Of a DNA stretch of 49,705 nucleotides, positions 34,831-43,538 are shown in pieces. Both the position numbers and the translations under genes were made by a program. Every line of letters starts with the position of its first letter. Position 1 is the first letter of the stretch. The notes under the pieces were generated by a model, which made no database searches, was not told the origin of the DNA, and saw only the letters and a program-made list of their open reading frames with translations. This DNA is from RUG343 sp964486215 (lineage in GTDB: Bacteria > Bacillota_I > Bacilli_A > RF39 > UBA660): the NCBI GenBank assembly GCA_964486215.1, contig CAZALI010000007.1:1-49705 (forward strand). The letters are read 5' to 3'.

Positions 34831-35328
34831 CTATTTTCTTTTAAATGTTACTTCATTTCTAGCATTTACTACTTGTTCTTCTCCAATATATGATCTGTTC
34901 TTACCGTATTCAGTTGAAAGGAACTTATCTTCTGTCTTTGTTGTTTCTACTATTTCATTTATAGTAGTTACAATATTAGTCCTTTCTCCTTGGAATTTTA
35001 ATGCCGTAGCTGAATTTACTTTTATTCCAATGCTTGGAGGCACTTCATTTATTCCGTAGAAACTAATCACATAGTTTCTAGTACTATCTACGTTATCAGC
35101 AAATCTTCTTATGAATGATTCCATAAATATTTCTTTATCCATACGTGGAACACCATTCATAGCTTTAAAACCGGGATCTAGGGATTCCTCCATGGCGGCG
35201 GAAGCTGTTTCTTTTAAAAGATAGAAATCAACTTCGCCACCAGTAGAGTAATTACTTATAACATTTATTAATAACAATGATAAAATTCCTAGTAATAGTA
35301 AACCTACTGTTAAAAATGCTTTATTCAT
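34831..35328 (-). CDS. TadE-like exported protein
   Basis: 165 residues. A strong N-terminal hydrophobic helix (about 4-24), then LLKETASAAMEESLDPGF, which recalls the ETxxAAxxxxxD region of TadE-type minor pilins, and a mixed domain (YVISFYGINEVPPSIGIKV). There are no cysteines. The gene lies 3 bp after the giant surface protein gene and 16 bp before cpaB. I suggest a minor pilin or pilus-tip adaptor, by pattern only. Confidence 0.65.
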   Translation of the reverse strand: MNKAFLTVGLLLLGILSLLLINVISNYSTGGEVDFYLLKETASAAMEESLDPGFKAMNGVPRMDKEIFMESFIRRFADNVDSTRNYVISFYGINEVPPSIGIKVNSATALKFQGERTNIVTTINEIVETTKTEDKFLSTEYGKNRSYIGEEQVVNARNEVTFKRK

Positions 35329-35331
35329 ATG

Positions 35332-38300
35332 TTATTCCACCTCCAAATAGTGACGGCTGTTATAACCTGCATATGCATCGAAGTTTCCAACTAGCTTACT
35401 GTCAGCTATTGTGTTTCTTAAGAATGTACTACGATAGTAGATGATTCCTGCTTCGTTAGCTTGTTCATTGCTTATTACTTTTGCATTACTTAATGAATAA
35501 CCATTTGCTGCATTATATTTCTTAATACGGCTAATTATTGAAGGCGTTAGTTTAAATCTAAAGTCAAGATTTGTATTGTCATCAAATGTCTTTCCACTAT
35601 TACCATCTGCTTTAATTCTTTCTAATAATTTAGCAGGATTAATATTATATCCATGGCCAGCTTTTTGATGTACTAATTTAGCCTCTGCTTTCCAGTTAAA
35701 TGGTATTTCTCCATCACCTCTTAATTGAATTCTATTATTAGTATTATTTTGTAGTAATGGATCTTTTGGATCAGCTACTTGAATCTTTTCATCTTCAATG
35801 GTCTTTTTCTTGTCATCGTCTGGTATATCATAGCATTCCTTTTGTGTACTCTTTAATGAAGTTCCATTCTTTAATGTTACTTTAGATGGATCATTTAATA
35901 ATGAATAGAAACACCAAATATTGAAATCCCATCTGAAGAATCCAAATCTCATGCCTTCAGCTTTTATATTATAACCATCTGAAGTAGAATTAGCGGATGA
36001 TGAGTTTTTATAATTCTCAATAGATTTTTCTTCTTTGAATGTACACATCCAATCATTATATAGTTGTGCCAATGTTGAACTTGTTTTTTTGCTTGTTACA
36101 GTCTTTCCGTTGTAAGCTGCCTCATAATATTTTTTACCCCAAGCTGGATTAGTATCTTTTAAGTTTTGAGGTAGGCATACTGTTCCTTTATAAGTATTAT
36201 AAGTACCATCTTGAGCTGGTTTTGTATAAACTCTTTCTCTCTTCTTATTTACTATATAAGTTGCTGGGAATGTCCATTCAACTTGATACCATCTCTTCTT
36301 ATTACTAGAACGATAGCATCCACCAAAGCTTAATAATGTAGTTATGTTGTCATCTACTTTAGATGCTTTGTTGGTACTTGGTGGTCCTAATTTATCTTTT
36401 GTAGTAGATCCTGTACTATATGGGAATTTAACTACTACTGATTCTTTTTCTGTACTATACTTAAAGCTAATTGCAAATTCTGCACTACTTGTTGTACATG
36501 TAGTTTTTGCTTTACAAGCTTTTTTAGCATTTCTATATCTACGTCTATTCTCATGATTATCAGCTTTTATTTGATCTCGAACATTACAAACTCTTATTTT
36601 TTCTCCAGTATCTTTATCTGTATATACACCATAGTTGTTACTAGCAGTACACTTTCCAAAATTACCATTAGCATAAATACTAAATATTAGATATTTGGAT
36701 TTATCACCACAGCCACCTGCCCAGTGGCATTTATCTCCGCATAGTCCACTTCCTGTGCAACGTTTTACAAATCCGGCTTGATTAGAAGCATAATTTGCAC
36801 CGAACCAGTGAGTGATACCATATTTACGGAAACCGCTTGTAGCATTGCTTGCTCCTCTATGTGTTACATCATTATACCAATAACCGGCATCATAATCAGC
36901 ACCATTTCCTCCTCTACAAGTTAGTGGGTCTTGGTCTTTAGCCATACAATATTTTACTGTGCTTCCGCTTCTATAGTATTGGCCTCCACCAACTCCTTTT
37001 GGACAACCATATTTAGTACTTGTAGAAGTAGGTGTTGCTGTAATACCTTCACTCAATTGAAGATTAGCAAGTTGTTGAAGTGCAGTTTCTGGCGTACCAT
37101 AAACTTCTTGATAACATTTATTACTACAATGCTCACTGTATCTTCCACCATCACATTTATTTATACAAGCTTCAAAGTCTTCATTAGGTCCACCTTGTTT
37201 ATATACAGTTGATCCATGTATACATACTGGGTATGGTGCACATATTTTAGCTTTCTTTGTTTTAGGCTTTTTAATATCTGCAGCATTAGATTTACATCTA
37301 ACAATACTAGTTGCTCTAACACGATATTCAAAACACATTCCGGCATCTATATACACTGGTGGTCCATACTCAACTTTAACTATCTCTTGACATACTCTTT
37401 TACACTTGATAGTCTGTTCTTCTGTTACATATGGATCACTATCTGGTCCACCTTCTGTATGAGCAATATATTTTAGTGTTCGGTCTGTAGATTCTACTTT
37501 TTCTTGTCTTCCATAGAAGAATGTAGTATTAGACTGATCATAGTAGTAATTTGTTAAATCTCCGTTTTCATTCTTAGTAAATTGATAGTTATTATTTTGA
37601 ATAGCTTCTATTTGTTTTTGTGATAAATCATAATTACATTTTAATTTTATTGTTCCTTTGGTATTTTTTCCGCCTGTATCTTCCCACTTGATTTGTTTTT
37701 CTTCTTTTTTAGCATCATCTATGATGTTTTTTCTACCATGTGTACGATATTCTTTATTTGTCTCTGAATTTGAATCAGTATACTTTTCGTGATTACCTTC
37801 TCCTTTATATAACTGGTTGTAAGTTTCTGCCTCACCTTGCTCATAGCTTGAATACTTTCCTTTCCATCCCATTTCTTCTTGAAATTTTCGGAAACTATAA
37901 AAAGTACTTTTATCTGATTTACTTCCACGTTTAGCAGTATCTTTCCAAGGAAGACCATTTACTTGAACTTTGTCATAGGCAACTTCACCTACTTGGTCTT
38001 CTTCATCTTCTTGTGTAAGATCATCAGCTAAACCAGTTTCATCACTACCAGTTATTTCCTCAGTATCCCAGTCATCAAATGTCATATCAATTTCTGAATT
38101 ATTTTTCTTTTTATATTCAGCTGCTTCTTTATCATCTTCGCCTTTATTTCCGCCGCTTGATCCTCTGTACAGTTCATCATTTAGTCTACCTCCTGATGAT
38201 TTAGCACAGTATTTAGTACCTTCAAGTTTTAACTTTTCAGTTAAATTATATTTAACATCCCACTCTATTTCATCTGTTACTGTTATTTTGACCTTATTAA

Positions 38301-38664
38301 CATTAGATGCTCTACATTTGAAGTTATTTCTTGAAATTTCTGTATTTTTTCCAGGAGTTAATTCGAACGATACCCCACTTGGTTTATTAATCGCATTTAA
38401 AGTCTTTTTAGAAACTTCACATGTTAAATAATAAACATTATCTACAGAACTGCTTTCATAGTAAACATTTATTAGTGGTTCTCCTTCGGAATCATCGAAT
38501 AAATCTTTGCATGAAGGTCCAGCAGTTTTTTGACCTTTATCATGGAATATCTTTTTAGTAGTATTTTCTATATACTTTTCTCTTACTAGTAAGAAGACAC
38601 TTAAACATGATAATACAGCTAAAAAGACTATAAATACTCTTTTATTCTTCTTAAGATTAGACAT
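35332..38664 (-). CDS. Large cysteine-rich surface protein, possible pilus-tip adhesin
   Basis: About 1,110 residues. One N-terminal membrane or signal helix (RVFIVFLAVLSCLSVFLLV) is followed by an entirely extracellular sequence with about 30 cysteines, clustered in the middle (for example RCTGSGLCGDKCHWAGGC and ACINKCDGGRYSEHCSNKC). It is otherwise rich in Lys, Tyr, Asn and Gly, with stretches of Asp/Glu. I recognise no domain; no LPxTG sorting signal is seen at the C-terminus (ends RHYLEVE). The start has an AAAGGTGAT site at the ATG at 38664 and overlaps the end of the sortase gene by 8 bp. A surface adhesin presented by the pilus or secretion machine is an inference. Confidence 0.78.
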   Translation of the reverse strand: MSNLKKNKRVFIVFLAVLSCLSVFLLVREKYIENTTKKIFHDKGQKTAGPSCKDLFDDSEGEPLINVYYESSSVDNVYYLTCEVSKKTLNAINKPSGVSFELTPGKNTEISRNNFKCRASNVNKVKITVTDEIEWDVKYNLTEKLKLEGTKYCAKSSGGRLNDELYRGSSGGNKGEDDKEAAEYKKKNNSEIDMTFDDWDTEEITGSDETGLADDLTQEDEEDQVGEVAYDKVQVNGLPWKDTAKRGSKSDKSTFYSFRKFQEEMGWKGKYSSYEQGEAETYNQLYKGEGNHEKYTDSNSETNKEYRTHGRKNIIDDAKKEEKQIKWEDTGGKNTKGTIKLKCNYDLSQKQIEAIQNNNYQFTKNENGDLTNYYYDQSNTTFFYGRQEKVESTDRTLKYIAHTEGGPDSDPYVTEEQTIKCKRVCQEIVKVEYGPPVYIDAGMCFEYRVRATSIVRCKSNAADIKKPKTKKAKICAPYPVCIHGSTVYKQGGPNEDFEACINKCDGGRYSEHCSNKCYQEVYGTPETALQQLANLQLSEGITATPTSTSTKYGCPKGVGGGQYYRSGSTVKYCMAKDQDPLTCRGGNGADYDAGYWYNDVTHRGASNATSGFRKYGITHWFGANYASNQAGFVKRCTGSGLCGDKCHWAGGCGDKSKYLIFSIYANGNFGKCTASNNYGVYTDKDTGEKIRVCNVRDQIKADNHENRRRYRNAKKACKAKTTCTTSSAEFAISFKYSTEKESVVVKFPYSTGSTTKDKLGPPSTNKASKVDDNITTLLSFGGCYRSSNKKRWYQVEWTFPATYIVNKKRERVYTKPAQDGTYNTYKGTVCLPQNLKDTNPAWGKKYYEAAYNGKTVTSKKTSSTLAQLYNDWMCTFKEEKSIENYKNSSSANSTSDGYNIKAEGMRFGFFRWDFNIWCFYSLLNDPSKVTLKNGTSLKSTQKECYDIPDDDKKKTIEDEKIQVADPKDPLLQNNTNNRIQLRGDGEIPFNWKAEAKLVHQKAGHGYNINPAKLLERIKADGNSGKTFDDNTNLDFRFKLTPSIISRIKKYNAANGYSLSNAKVISNEQANEAGIIYYRSTFLRNTIADSKLVGNFDAYAGYNSRHYLEVE

Positions 38665-39439
38665 CTTCAACATCACCTTTCATATATTTTTTTATTTTTT
38701 TATAATTATCTGTTGTATAAACAGGATAATTCACTAATCTTTCGCCAGCTCTTACCAGTCTGCCTTCTACTATGAATACTGAACGATACTCATCTCCAAA
38801 AAATCTTGTACATGTTACTATGCTTATTAAGCCATCATATGGTTTAATTTTAACATTAGTCTTATATATACTACTTTTCTTTACCATATCAGAATAACTT
38901 ATTATTTCTTCATCCGGTATATTACTGTTTGATACCATATCAGTATCATGATCTTTTATAAATCTTGCTGCATATATCTTATATATGTATTCTTTACCTC
39001 CAACAGTATATTGGATATACTTATTCTTTTTTATAAATTCAGGATATACAAATGACATTAAGTCTTCTGCATAATTAAATTTATTATCATTTATTCTAGG
39101 TCTGCTAGATAAATTTAATATATTATGACCAGTAATAATTACGTGATTGTATATTTCTTCTTTTTTATTAGTATCCCATACATATTTATTTCTATTTATG
39201 TATTTAGAATTTTCATCTGTGTAGTATATTACTGGATGATCAATGTTTGTTCCTTGTATTCTTAACCAACCTTTTGTTTTAACACCTTTTTTGTCTTTTT
39301 TCTTATCAACTTCTACTTTCTTACTTCCATCGTCTTTTTCAAATATTTCTCTTGGATAGAATACTAGTATTCCTACTATTATGATTAATAATACTGTTAT
39401 TAGTATTAATACTTTTTTATTTAATATTGTATGGATCAT
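38657..39439 (-). CDS. Sortase (class B-like)
   Basis: 260 residues. N-terminal membrane helix (about 8-28), a Lys-rich stalk, then the sortase beta-barrel. The catalytic triad is visible: His105 in IITGHN, Cys210 in ISIVTCTRF and Arg219 in DEYRSVFIVEGRLV. The substrate motif cannot be read from the enzyme, and no LPxTG-type sorting signal is seen in the window. The start at 39439 follows AGGA; the gene overlaps its upstream neighbour by 23 bp. It probably anchors pilus or surface proteins to the wall. Confidence 0.9.
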   Translation of the reverse strand: MIHTILNKKVLILITVLLIIIVGILVFYPREIFEKDDGSKKVEVDKKKDKKGVKTKGWLRIQGTNIDHPVIYYTDENSKYINRNKYVWDTNKKEEIYNHVIITGHNILNLSSRPRINDNKFNYAEDLMSFVYPEFIKKNKYIQYTVGGKEYIYKIYAARFIKDHDTDMVSNSNIPDEEIISYSDMVKKSSIYKTNVKIKPYDGLISIVTCTRFFGDEYRSVFIVEGRLVRAGERLVNYPVYTTDNYKKIKKYMKGDVEDV

Positions 39440-41201
39440 TTTGTGTTCCTGAACCACTTATAATTGTTGCTCCTTTTCTTAGATAACCGCAAACTTTTAT
39501 TCCGTGTTCTTCAGAAGTTGTATACATATCATTATCATATATACTTCCAAGTTCAGACATAACATAAGTAAGATTTGCTTTTTTAGTTGAGTTTAGTAAC
39601 CAATAATCATATTCTTCTCCCATATGTGTATTGTATAAATCAAATGCATCTGGTGCGAAGAATTTTACTTCATATTCTTTTTGTTCTACTTCTTTTCCAT
39701 ATATAACATAATTTTTATATATAGGTACTTTAATTGTATGTTTTACAAATGCTGATGAACTTATATAACCACTAGCTCTATTATTTATAATATAGCCTAC
39801 ATTTCCTTGTTCAGTTGGTACATAGCGATATCCTTTTGATGCTTGTGGGTTCTTCGTTACAAAGAAGTCTCCACTATTCTTAGATAATAGGAATGTTGCG
39901 ATAACTTTAGTTGGTTCATCTTTCTTAGCCTCTACTATTCTATAGATGTCTTCATCTACTGAGATATATTCTCCACTGTATCTATTATTTAATAATTCTC
40001 CAGACTTTGCTTTCTTAGTATCTCCAATATTATATGGTTTATCTTGAGTACCTTTTCCTGAAGTTATTTCAGAGTCTCCTCTAATAGTAATTACTGGTCT
40101 TACACCATATAGATTATAATAATCTTCTTCTAGATATACTCCTGGTTTATCAATGAAGAAAGCTCTTGTAGCATAAGCTTTTTTGTCATCGTATTTATTA
40201 GCAGTCCAATCAATTACTGAAGGTATTAAGTAATCTCCTGTATCATCTTTAGCCTTATTTATATCAGTCATTGAATATATGTATAAATCTCTTTTATCAG
40301 TATAATTAGCACATTCTGTAGTAGTTAATTTATCCTTAGACATGTTCATATTACAGTATTTTGCTTTTACTATATACTTCTTAGAACTTGGTGATAAAGA
40401 TTTATAATATTTTCTTAAGTAAGAATCTATTCCTTGATAGTTAACATTACCAATATAATTATTAGCTACTATCTTTATATTGTTTCCTTCTACACCAATT
40501 ATTCTAAATAGATTATTAGAAAAACTAATATAGTTTTCAGGATCAGATCCTGTATAGTAGCCTTTCTTAGTAGCTTTTTCTACAGTTTCTTTTAGAGTTT
40601 GGATTACTTTAACTGTTCTAGTTATTTCTGTTTTATTCTTTAAATTATCATAAGCAGTATATGTAATAGTATATTTACCTATTTCATTCGTATTTACTTC
40701 TCCCTCAGTTTTAACTGTTCTAACGCTCATCTTACCATCATGTTTATCTGTAATACTTTCTACTCCTGGATCTGTAAAAGCAGAATATCTACTTACTGTC
40801 ATATTTTGTTCACCTTTAAGTTTTATTTCAGGTCCAGTATGATCAATGTTAGATTTAAATATTCCACAATCTAGATAAACATAATATTTAGGAGTACCAT
40901 CTGTTTTTGAAATCTTTCCCCAACTGTTTTTAGGAGAGCAAGTTTTTTTAGTTAGAGGAACATAATAGTTCTTTTCAATATATTTTTCATTATAAAGAGT
41001 TTCTAGGCTTACTGTAGCAAGTCTTCTACCAGTAGGCATCTTGTCTTCATTAATTTCATAATATCTTTTTGTAGCTTCTATCATTTCTTTTTCATTCTTT
41101 TTAAACTGAATATATGGGCTTATGATAAGTACATATATTAGTACTAGTATTATTCCTATAACTACGTATTTTTCAATATTTTTTACTAATTTTTCATCCA
41201 T
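39417..41201 (-). CDS. Membrane-anchored multidomain surface protein (Ig-like plus two repeated C-terminal modules)
   Basis: 594 residues. A membrane helix (about 8-28) is followed by a pseudopilin-like stretch (NEKEMIEATKRYYEINEDKMP), then a bacterial Ig-like domain (about 118-200: GPEIKLKGEQNMTV, TYTAYDNLKNKTEI). Two C-terminal modules each end with a shared motif: VRPVITIRG...SGKGTQDKPYNI near 385 and SGSGTQNDPYNIK at the very end. The same motif closes the 419-residue protein at 16582, at the other end of the locus. Probably a wall-facing pilus or secretion component. Confidence 0.74.
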   Translation of the reverse strand: MDEKLVKNIEKYVVIGIILVLIYVLIISPYIQFKKNEKEMIEATKRYYEINEDKMPTGRRLATVSLETLYNEKYIEKNYYVPLTKKTCSPKNSWGKISKTDGTPKYYVYLDCGIFKSNIDHTGPEIKLKGEQNMTVSRYSAFTDPGVESITDKHDGKMSVRTVKTEGEVNTNEIGKYTITYTAYDNLKNKTEITRTVKVIQTLKETVEKATKKGYYTGSDPENYISFSNNLFRIIGVEGNNIKIVANNYIGNVNYQGIDSYLRKYYKSLSPSSKKYIVKAKYCNMNMSKDKLTTTECANYTDKRDLYIYSMTDINKAKDDTGDYLIPSVIDWTANKYDDKKAYATRAFFIDKPGVYLEEDYYNLYGVRPVITIRGDSEITSGKGTQDKPYNIGDTKKAKSGELLNNRYSGEYISVDEDIYRIVEAKKDEPTKVIATFLLSKNSGDFFVTKNPQASKGYRYVPTEQGNVGYIINNRASGYISSSAFVKHTIKVPIYKNYVIYGKEVEQKEYEVKFFAPDAFDLYNTHMGEEYDYWLLNSTKKANLTYVMSELGSIYDNDMYTTSEEHGIKVCGYLRKGATIISGSGTQNDPYNIK

Positions 41202-41236
41202 GATTTATTCCCCTCACTACAATTATTTTTTATTCT

Positions 41237-42790
41237 TTATATTAATTCTATTTTATAATTATAACTATTATTTCTAATAGTATAATTCAAAGTTATTTTT
41301 TTAGCATCTACTATGTCAGCAGGTACTAAGGCATAAAATGTTTTACCTTTTACTGAAGTATCTAAGGCAAATTCTAGTTTTAATTCTTGCTCTTTATTCT
41401 TACTATCTATATAAATAATTTTACCATATCTAGTTGAAAAGTCAATCAGTTCTTTAGATTCAATTTCTTCTGTTCCATAATCAATTATCATTATTTTTTT
41501 ACCTTGTGGAGCTATTTTCTCTACTGTGGAATTTTCGCATCTTTCCATATTGCATAAACGTTCTGTGTAACTTGCTTTGTCTTCTACTAAGACATCATCT
41601 ATAGATATTTTTTCTTTTAGAGTTCCTAGTTTTACTTTCATTGCTTTATCTGTAGTTAAGTCATGTTTTTTTATTTTAGATAAGTCTTCAATATTTAATT
41701 TTATTTTTCTTAAGTTATTAACAAGTCCTCGTTCTTGGTAAGACAGAACAAATCTATTCTTCTTTAAATCATTACTTACTCTGTATATTAGTAGTACATC
41801 GATTGTTTTGTTAGTATTAATTTCTCTCCTATCATATACTTTACCTAAGTCTTCAAATTCCTCTCCATATGTAGATGATGTCTGAGAGTAATTAGCTATG
41901 CCATTAAGTAAGTGAAAATTATCAGCATTTAATATTCTACTATCAACATTATTTTTTATACTTAGTTCTATTACAACGAATGAATTAGTATTAGAAATTT
42001 TCTCTCCTATACTATTTTTATCTGTATAATAAGCATTTTTAACTATAAAAGTGTAACCATTTACTTGGTATTCATCATTTTGTTTATATACTTTGTTATT
42101 TATAAAGATAAATACAAATGCTTGTCTAAGAATAATTATTCCTATAATAGTAAATAAAGCTATACATATTTTTTTATGTTCTTGGTATATATAGCCTAAA
42201 TTTCTTATTAGTCTATTAAAAGTTCTACTAAAACTATGTTTATCTATGTTAATATTTATTTCTATTTCTTCTTGGTCTTCTTCGTCTAACTCCAAGTATT
42301 CTTCATCTAATTTGAAATTAAATTTTCTAAGATCTAGTCCTGATACTCTAAGTATAAATATTCCTATAGATATATATTGTGTTATTGTTGAAAAGATTAA
42401 TACATCTCTATATAAAGATACTTCTGTTGAAGTTTCTTGACCATTATAACCTATGAAGTAAGCTCTAACTACAAAGTCAATAATTAGTACTGTTATATAT
42501 GTTACGATTGGTATTAAATAAAGTCTCCATGGTTTATTCTTTCTTTGTAATACAATAGCTATAATAATACTACCAATTAATACTAGTATTGTTAGTAAAA
42601 GAATATAAGCTGGGATATACTTTGTTATTGGAAAGTTATTTGGATCATATGTCTGTAATCTTATGAATTCTTTAGTAAAATTAGATACTTGAGTTTGTTT
42701 AAATAAAATAACTATACTCATTAGTATTAGTAATACATGTATTTTTCTAAAATTCTTTATAAAGAATGCATATGGTCTTCTAATTATCAT
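41237..42790 (-). CDS. Five-helix membrane protein with exported DUF4352-like domain
   Basis: 517 residues. Five membrane helices (about 12-30, 54-82, 90-113, 128-145, 208-230) put the C-terminal 280 residues outside. That domain begins YQVNGYTFIVKNAYYTDKNS and continues FVVIELSIKNNVDSR, the pattern of DUF4352/telokin-like extracellular domains. An acidic cytoplasmic loop (EEYLELDEEDQEE) lies before the last helix. It is the first gene of the 26-kb locus, with its own promoter, and sits 35 bp before the Ig-like protein gene. Function unknown. Confidence 0.68.
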   Translation of the reverse strand: MIIRRPYAFFIKNFRKIHVLLILMSIVILFKQTQVSNFTKEFIRLQTYDPNNFPITKYIPAYILLLTILVLIGSIIIAIVLQRKNKPWRLYLIPIVTYITVLIIDFVVRAYFIGYNGQETSTEVSLYRDVLIFSTITQYISIGIFILRVSGLDLRKFNFKLDEEYLELDEEDQEEIEININIDKHSFSRTFNRLIRNLGYIYQEHKKICIALFTIIGIIILRQAFVFIFINNKVYKQNDEYQVNGYTFIVKNAYYTDKNSIGEKISNTNSFVVIELSIKNNVDSRILNADNFHLLNGIANYSQTSSTYGEEFEDLGKVYDRREINTNKTIDVLLIYRVSNDLKKNRFVLSYQERGLVNNLRKIKLNIEDLSKIKKHDLTTDKAMKVKLGTLKEKISIDDVLVEDKASYTERLCNMERCENSTVEKIAPQGKKIMIIDYGTEEIESKELIDFSTRYGKIIYIDSKNKEQELKLEFALDTSVKGKTFYALVPADIVDAKKITLNYTIRNNSYNYKIELI

Positions 42791-42815
42791 AGTACCTATT
42801 CTCCTATCTTCTAAA

Positions 42816-42844
42816 ATTATACTATATTTTTAATTATTTTTAAA
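42816..42844 (-). promoter_or_regulatory. Candidate promoter of the pilus/secretion locus
   Basis: Minus strand TATAAT (42816-42821) with TTTAAA 17 bp upstream (42839-42844). It follows the greA terminator, so the locus has its own start. Confidence 0.5.
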
Positions 42845-42880
42845 CAAAAAAACTTCAAATTTCTAATAAAATTTGAAGTT
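42845..42880 (-). terminator. greA terminator
   Basis: Perfect 12-bp stem AACTTCAAATTT (42851-42862) / AAATTTGAAGTT (42869-42880), with a T run on the minus strand. It separates greA from the surface locus. Confidence 0.85.
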
Positions 42881-42905
42881 AATTTCAATATTTAATTTAT
42901 TAATT

Positions 42906-43376
42906 TTATTTAATATCTGTAATTACTATACTATAAGCACCATTTGGTGATTCTACATCTACTGTATCACCAACTTTATGATTTAATAAAGCAGTAGCGA
43001 TTGGGCTTTCATTAGAAATTTTACCTTCAAATGGATCAGCCTCTTGAGAACCAACTATTTTGTATTCATCTTCTTCATCATCATCAGTATATTTTACAGT
43101 AACAGTATTACCGATACTAACACTATCAGTGCCTAAATCTTTTATGATACTAACATTCTCTAGCATCTTTTCTAGTTCTTTAATTCTATTTTCTATCTTA
43201 GCTTGTTCATTTCTAGCTGCATCATATTCAGCATTTTCAGATAAATCTCCTAAAGATCTAGCTTCCTTAATAGCTTCAATGTTAGCAGGTCTTTTATTAT
43301 TAATTAAATCATCTAATTCTTCTTTTAAATCTTTTAATCCATCTTCTGTTAAATAAACAGTTTGCTTATTTGGCAT
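42906..43376 (-). CDS. greA: Transcription elongation factor GreA
   Basis: 156 residues. The N-terminal coiled coil carries the tip acidic residues (DLSENAEYDAARNEQ), which reach the RNA polymerase active site to stimulate cleavage of backtracked RNA, and the C-terminal FKBP-like domain (VGDTVDVESPNGAYSIVI) binds polymerase. The start at 43376 has GAGGTGAAG upstream; the preceding in-frame ATG lacks this. A promoter and a long leader containing a short ORF precede it. Confidence 0.95.
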   Translation of the reverse strand: MPNKQTVYLTEDGLKDLKEELDDLINNKRPANIEAIKEARSLGDLSENAEYDAARNEQAKIENRIKELEKMLENVSIIKDLGTDSVSIGNTVTVKYTDDDEEDEYKIVGSQEADPFEGKISNESPIATALLNHKVGDTVDVESPNGAYSIVITDIK

Positions 43377-43451
43377 ATTCTTCACCTCGTCTATTTTTTT
43401 CACAAAAATCTTACATAACTTTCAGTAATGTATCATAGTTTCAAATTTTAA

Positions 43452-43484
43452 TCAAGAGAATTTTAATAAAATTTTTGCCCACAT
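43452..43484 (-). CDS. Possible 10-residue leader peptide before greA
   Basis: ATG at 43484 to TGA ending at 43452 encodes MWAKILLKFS. It is preceded by AAAGGAGAGG, a better Shine-Dalgarno than many genes here, and lies inside the roughly 125-base greA leader. It may be chance; a regulatory leader peptide is possible. Confidence 0.4.
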   Translation of the reverse strand: MWAKILLKFS

Positions 43485-43509
43485 TACCTCTCCTTTTTAT
43501 GAGGTACTG

Positions 43510-43538
43510 ATTATACCACATTTTTAAGATTTTGGCAA
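43510..43538 (-). promoter_or_regulatory. greA promoter
   Basis: Minus strand TTGCCA (43533-43538), 17-bp spacer, TATAAT (43510-43515) with TG at the extended -10 position. It overlaps the end of the HD-domain gene, leaving a leader of about 125 bases. Confidence 0.75.

Noticed and set aside
36931..37958. Several short plus- and minus-strand frames inside the giant protein gene
   Set aside because: They lack ribosome sites and their composition reflects the antisense of Cys- and Lys-rich codons.
16582..42790. An integrative conjugative element
   Set aside because: No integrase, relaxase, excisionase or flanking direct repeats were seen, and the flanks are ordinary chromosomal genes.
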